A stretch of 64,000 nt of DNA, taken from assembly GCA_014804645.1 (NCBI GenBank), contig JAAUZI010000013.1, forward strand, positions 6,612 through 70,611, read 5' to 3'. Both the position numbers and the translations under genes were made by a program. Shown piece after piece: positions 61,443-64,000 of the stretch. The notes under the pieces are model-generated. The model ran no database searches and was not told where the DNA came from. It saw only the letters and a list, made by a program, of their open reading frames with translations. The stretch is from Lachnospiraceae bacterium (lineage in GTDB: Bacteria > Bacillota > Clostridia > Lachnospirales > Lachnospiraceae). Every line of letters begins with the position of its first letter. Within the stretch, counting starts at the first letter, position 1.

Positions 61443-63259
61443 AACAGGAGAAAGATCAAGTGAAACAGACTGCGGCGCAGGTCTGGAAAAACAACTGGTT
61501 TTTAATAAAGCTCTGTCTGGCAGCCTCGCCCGGATATGTGATCTTCGCGGTACTGGATTCCGTGAGAAATCAGGTGTCCATTTTCTTCGAGCATACTTAT
61601 GGAATCGGCTATGTGCTGGAGGCGGCGGAATTTCATTATCCCTTCCGACAGGTGGCGATGTTCCTTCTGATCCTGGCGGGCTGTATTACGCTGGGAATGG
61701 TATTTACGGTGTTCGTGGGCGATTATATTATGGAGAAGGAGCGCCCCAAGATGCGGGAGAAGATAAAGCTCCTGTTCTACGAGAAGGCGAAGGAGCTGGA
61801 TCTGGAATGCTACGACAATCCGGATTACTACAATGAGCTGGTTTTGGTGCTTGCGGAGGTGGACAATCAAATTGACAGATGCGTGACGTTTTTGCAGAAC
61901 ACGGCGTCCGGAATTGCGGTCTTTATCTCTACGGGAATCTACTTCTTTATGAAAGATAAGACATCCATTCCGTTCGCGGTGGTGTCCTTTGTCATGGCGT
62001 TTGCCTTTAATCAGCTGTTCAATAAGCTGACGTTTAAGATCCGTATTGCCCGAAATCCCCATGAGAGAAAGAGGGAGTATGTGAAAAGAGTGTTTTACCT
62101 GAGCGATTATGCAAAGGAGCTCAGGCTGAATCCGGAGGTCTCCGGCGTATTGTTCGATCGGTTCGAGGAGGCAAACGAGGAAGTCTATCAGGTGGAAAAG
62201 AGGAATGCGAACCGCAGGTTTTTCTTAAGCTTTATGAGAAGGTATGTGAGCAACAGCTTTTTCAGCGATGTGCTCTACATCTCCTATCTGGTGTTTCAGG
62301 CGACTGTCCGGAAGGCGTTGTCGTTCAGCAGTGTGGCGATTCTGTATAATTCCTTTGGACGGTTGAAGCGCGGCATGAGTATTTTCACAGACGTCTATCC
62401 TTTTGCCTGTGAGACGAGCCTGTATGTCCAAAAACTCCGGGATTTTCTGGATTATGAGCCGAAGATTGTCTCGGAGAAAGGCCTGCTCCCGGCTGAGGGG
62501 GCCAAGGAGATCGAGCTGCAGGGGGTTTCCTTTGCCTATCGCAAGGAGGATGGGAACCTTCTGAAGGATATTTCCCTGCATATCAGACCGGGGCAAAAGA
62601 TTGCGCTGGTCGGCTACAACGGCGCAGGAAAGACCACGCTGGTAAAGCTCCTGATGCGGCTGTATGATGTGGGAGAGGGAAGGATTCTTGCGGACGGAGT
62701 GGACATCCGGGATTATCAGGTAGAAAAATACCGGGAATCCATCGGCACGGTTTTTCAGGATTTTAAGATTTTTGCGGGAAATGTGAGGGAAAACGTGCTG
62801 ATGAATGTTGCGGAGCACTGCGAGGAGGAACCGATTCGGCAGGCGCTTTCGGAGAGCGGTCTTTGGGAGAGAGTTCAGGAGATGGAGGATGGGCTGGACA
62901 CCCAGTTGACTACGGAGATCATGGAGAAGGGCGTGAATCTGTCCGGCGGTGAGAGCCAAAAACTTGCCATAGCCAGAGTTTTTTATCAGAAGGCGGGGCT
63001 GATGATTTTGGATGAGCCCTCCAGCGCGCTGGACCCCATTGCGGAATATCAGCTGAATCATGCCATGTTGACGGCGACGAAGGACAAGACTGTGATTTTT
63101 ATTTCGCACAGGCTGTCCACCACGCGGCTTGCGGATTATATTATTATGTTGGAGAAGGGCCGGATTGCTGAGCAAGGGACGCACGAGGAGCTGCTTCAAA
63201 TGAAGGGAAAGTACGCGCAGATGTGGCGCGTGCAGGCCGGAGCCTATATTGATGTGTAG
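61439..63259 (+). CDS. ABC exporter half-transporter, second subunit
   Basis: A 606-aa partner of the preceding gene with the same layout. The GTG start (61439) overlaps the previous stop by 4 bases. Membrane helices occupy about 20-320. Walker A GYNGAGKTT (about 395-403), signature LSGGESQKLAIAR, Walker B LMILDEPSSALDP and ISHRLS are intact, so both sites appear active. Substrate unknown. A lipoprotein gene follows 38 bases later. Confidence 0.9.
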   Translation: MKQEKDQVKQTAAQVWKNNWFLIKLCLAASPGYVIFAVLDSVRNQVSIFFEHTYGIGYVLEAAEFHYPFRQVAMFLLILAGCITLGMVFTVFVGDYIMEKERPKMREKIKLLFYEKAKELDLECYDNPDYYNELVLVLAEVDNQIDRCVTFLQNTASGIAVFISTGIYFFMKDKTSIPFAVVSFVMAFAFNQLFNKLTFKIRIARNPHERKREYVKRVFYLSDYAKELRLNPEVSGVLFDRFEEANEEVYQVEKRNANRRFFLSFMRRYVSNSFFSDVLYISYLVFQATVRKALSFSSVAILYNSFGRLKRGMSIFTDVYPFACETSLYVQKLRDFLDYEPKIVSEKGLLPAEGAKEIELQGVSFAYRKEDGNLLKDISLHIRPGQKIALVGYNGAGKTTLVKLLMRLYDVGEGRILADGVDIRDYQVEKYRESIGTVFQDFKIFAGNVRENVLMNVAEHCEEEPIRQALSESGLWERVQEMEDGLDTQLTTEIMEKGVNLSGGESQKLAIARVFYQKAGLMILDEPSSALDPIAEYQLNHAMLTATKDKTVIFISHRLSTTRLADYIIMLEKGRIAEQGTHEELLQMKGKYAQMWRVQAGAYIDV

Positions 63260-63297
63260 GGTATAGAGCGGTAGTGAGGACTGGGAGATGTTGGGGT

Positions 63298-64000
63298 ATG
63301 AATAAAGGCAAAATCAGAATTATTTTCTGTATTCTATGTATTTTATTCTTAAATGCATGTGGAGATGGTCAAAGCGCTGCGGACAACGCCCCCAGTACAT
63401 ATCAAGGCGATGCGGAGCAGGAATCCGGGAATGTCCAGATTGGAGAAAGTGAGACGGCCCAGGGCGGAGAAAGTGAGACGGTCCAGACCGGGGCGGAGAG
63501 TCAGGAGGAGTCCCGGGCGTCCGGGCAAAACAGATGTCCTGCAATCAGGGATGTGGACTGGGAGGCGTATCAAAAGGTTCTGCCTGAGGAGGAGTATGCT
63601 GCGCTGCAGGACTTTTTTCCTGTGTTGAAAGGGGCGGTTTCTTTTACATGGACTGTGGCATACACATATGAACAGCAGCTTGACAAGCGCACAGTTTCAT
63701 TGGATGAATTCCGCTATATATTGGACAACGAGCTCTGGGAGGCGGATTACGATCCAGATGAGCTGTGGCTGGAGTCCATAGCGCTCTGCGATCTGGACGG
63801 AGACGGAGACAGGGAACTGATCCTGCTTTTAGAAAATATTGGCGGGCACTATCTGATTTTGAAGAAAGAGGACGGCCGTTATTACGGTACGAACAGAGTG
63901 TATCGTGGATTTGAGAGCCTTCAGACCAATGGAGTCTATGAGGGTTCCGGCGGCGCTGCCTACAGCTATTATTTTCGGATGGTCTTTGAGGAGGAGACAT
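63298..64000 (+). CDS. Lipoprotein with acidic Asp-rich loop (cut by window end)
   Basis: An open frame from ATG 63298 to the window edge (234 codons seen, no stop). The signal sequence ends in FLNAC (Cys about 21). A low-complexity linker with GESETAQGGESETVQTG (a duplicated unit) follows, then a folded domain containing DLDGDGDREL, an EF-hand/FG-GAP-like calcium loop. GGGAGATG...GGGG precedes the ATG. Similar lipoproteins with a DGDGxxEL loop are common in Lachnospiraceae; the function is unknown. Confidence 0.72.
   Translation, partial: MNKGKIRIIFCILCILFLNACGDGQSAADNAPSTYQGDAEQESGNVQIGESETAQGGESETVQTGAESQEESRASGQNRCPAIRDVDWEAYQKVLPEEEYAALQDFFPVLKGAVSFTWTVAYTYEQQLDKRTVSLDEFRYILDNELWEADYDPDELWLESIALCDLDGDGDRELILLLENIGGHYLILKKEDGRYYGTNRVYRGFESLQTNGVYEGSGGAAYSYYFRMVFEEET

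Overview
The window looks like chromosome of a gut-type Clostridia, most probably a Lachnospiraceae. The signs are strong AGGAGG ribosome sites, a lysine riboswitch in front of dapA, a DUF1836 protein, a YerC-type TrpR-like repressor, a minimal SUF (SmsCB-like) pair, a eukaryote-type HisA, cytosolic plant-polysaccharide glycosidases and many lipoproteins. This is inference from gene content; there is no rRNA marker in the window. The core is moderately GC-rich, while several islands are visibly AT-rich and look acquired or decaying.

Layout. 1-5118 is an accessory region. It holds a MerR regulator, a second methionyl-tRNA-synthetase-like gene behind an attenuator-like leader, a scrap of a TrmH/SpoU methyltransferase, and a two-gene ATPase/HNH pair resembling the Septu (PtuAB) defence system. 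5207-8481 encodes two unknown membrane proteins and a DUF89 phosphatase. 8522-10186 (minus strand) is the Fe-S assembly pair. 10380-14234 has two chemoreceptor-type proteins flanking a tRNA-Arg(ACG) and a small cysteine-rich protein; a decayed partial copy of that small gene lies after the second receptor. 14492-17869 has a nucleotidyltransferase, an AT-rich acetyltransferase and a lipoprotein that ends inside an RCC1-like repeat. 17964-21418 is a sugar-degradation cluster (GH9, a 58-aa protein, GH43) followed by an XRE regulator.

22444-29756 is mostly housekeeping: typA, an SSB-like protein, cobO, riboswitch-dapA-dapB, a low-complexity lipoprotein, hisA and a cold-shock gene. 29986-33878 has a catalytically dead M23 protein paired with a bactofilin, a TrpR-like repressor, DUF1836, a PHP phosphatase and a HIT protein. 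33919-44511 has two giant GT-C-like membrane proteins, a phospholipase-C-like protein that overlaps them tail to tail, a c-di-GMP phosphodiesterase, a membrane lipase, an orphan NMT1-type binding lipoprotein and an XRE protein. 44703-51625 has an SPFH/zinc-ribbon pair, a GNAT, pcrA, a small acidic membrane protein and an RlmD-type methyltransferase.

51626-54655 is a gene graveyard: the lost C-terminal extension of the RlmD-type enzyme, a KilA-N pseudogene with a large internal deletion, two RhuM copies (one broken, one intact) from a segmental duplication, and an Rpn-nuclease tail. 54846-57060 is an AraC regulator with a GH28-like enzyme. 57334-64000 has a membrane-anchored YD-repeat protein, a heterodimeric ABC exporter and a lipoprotein cut by the window edge.

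The most unusual structural signal is a family of short hairpin elements with a constant closing stem, GC(A)ATATC / GATATGC. They carry variable apical arms and occur at least five times (16061, 25203, 31395, 50081, 50160), usually just before a start codon. No rRNA, CRISPR array or complete insertion sequence was seen.
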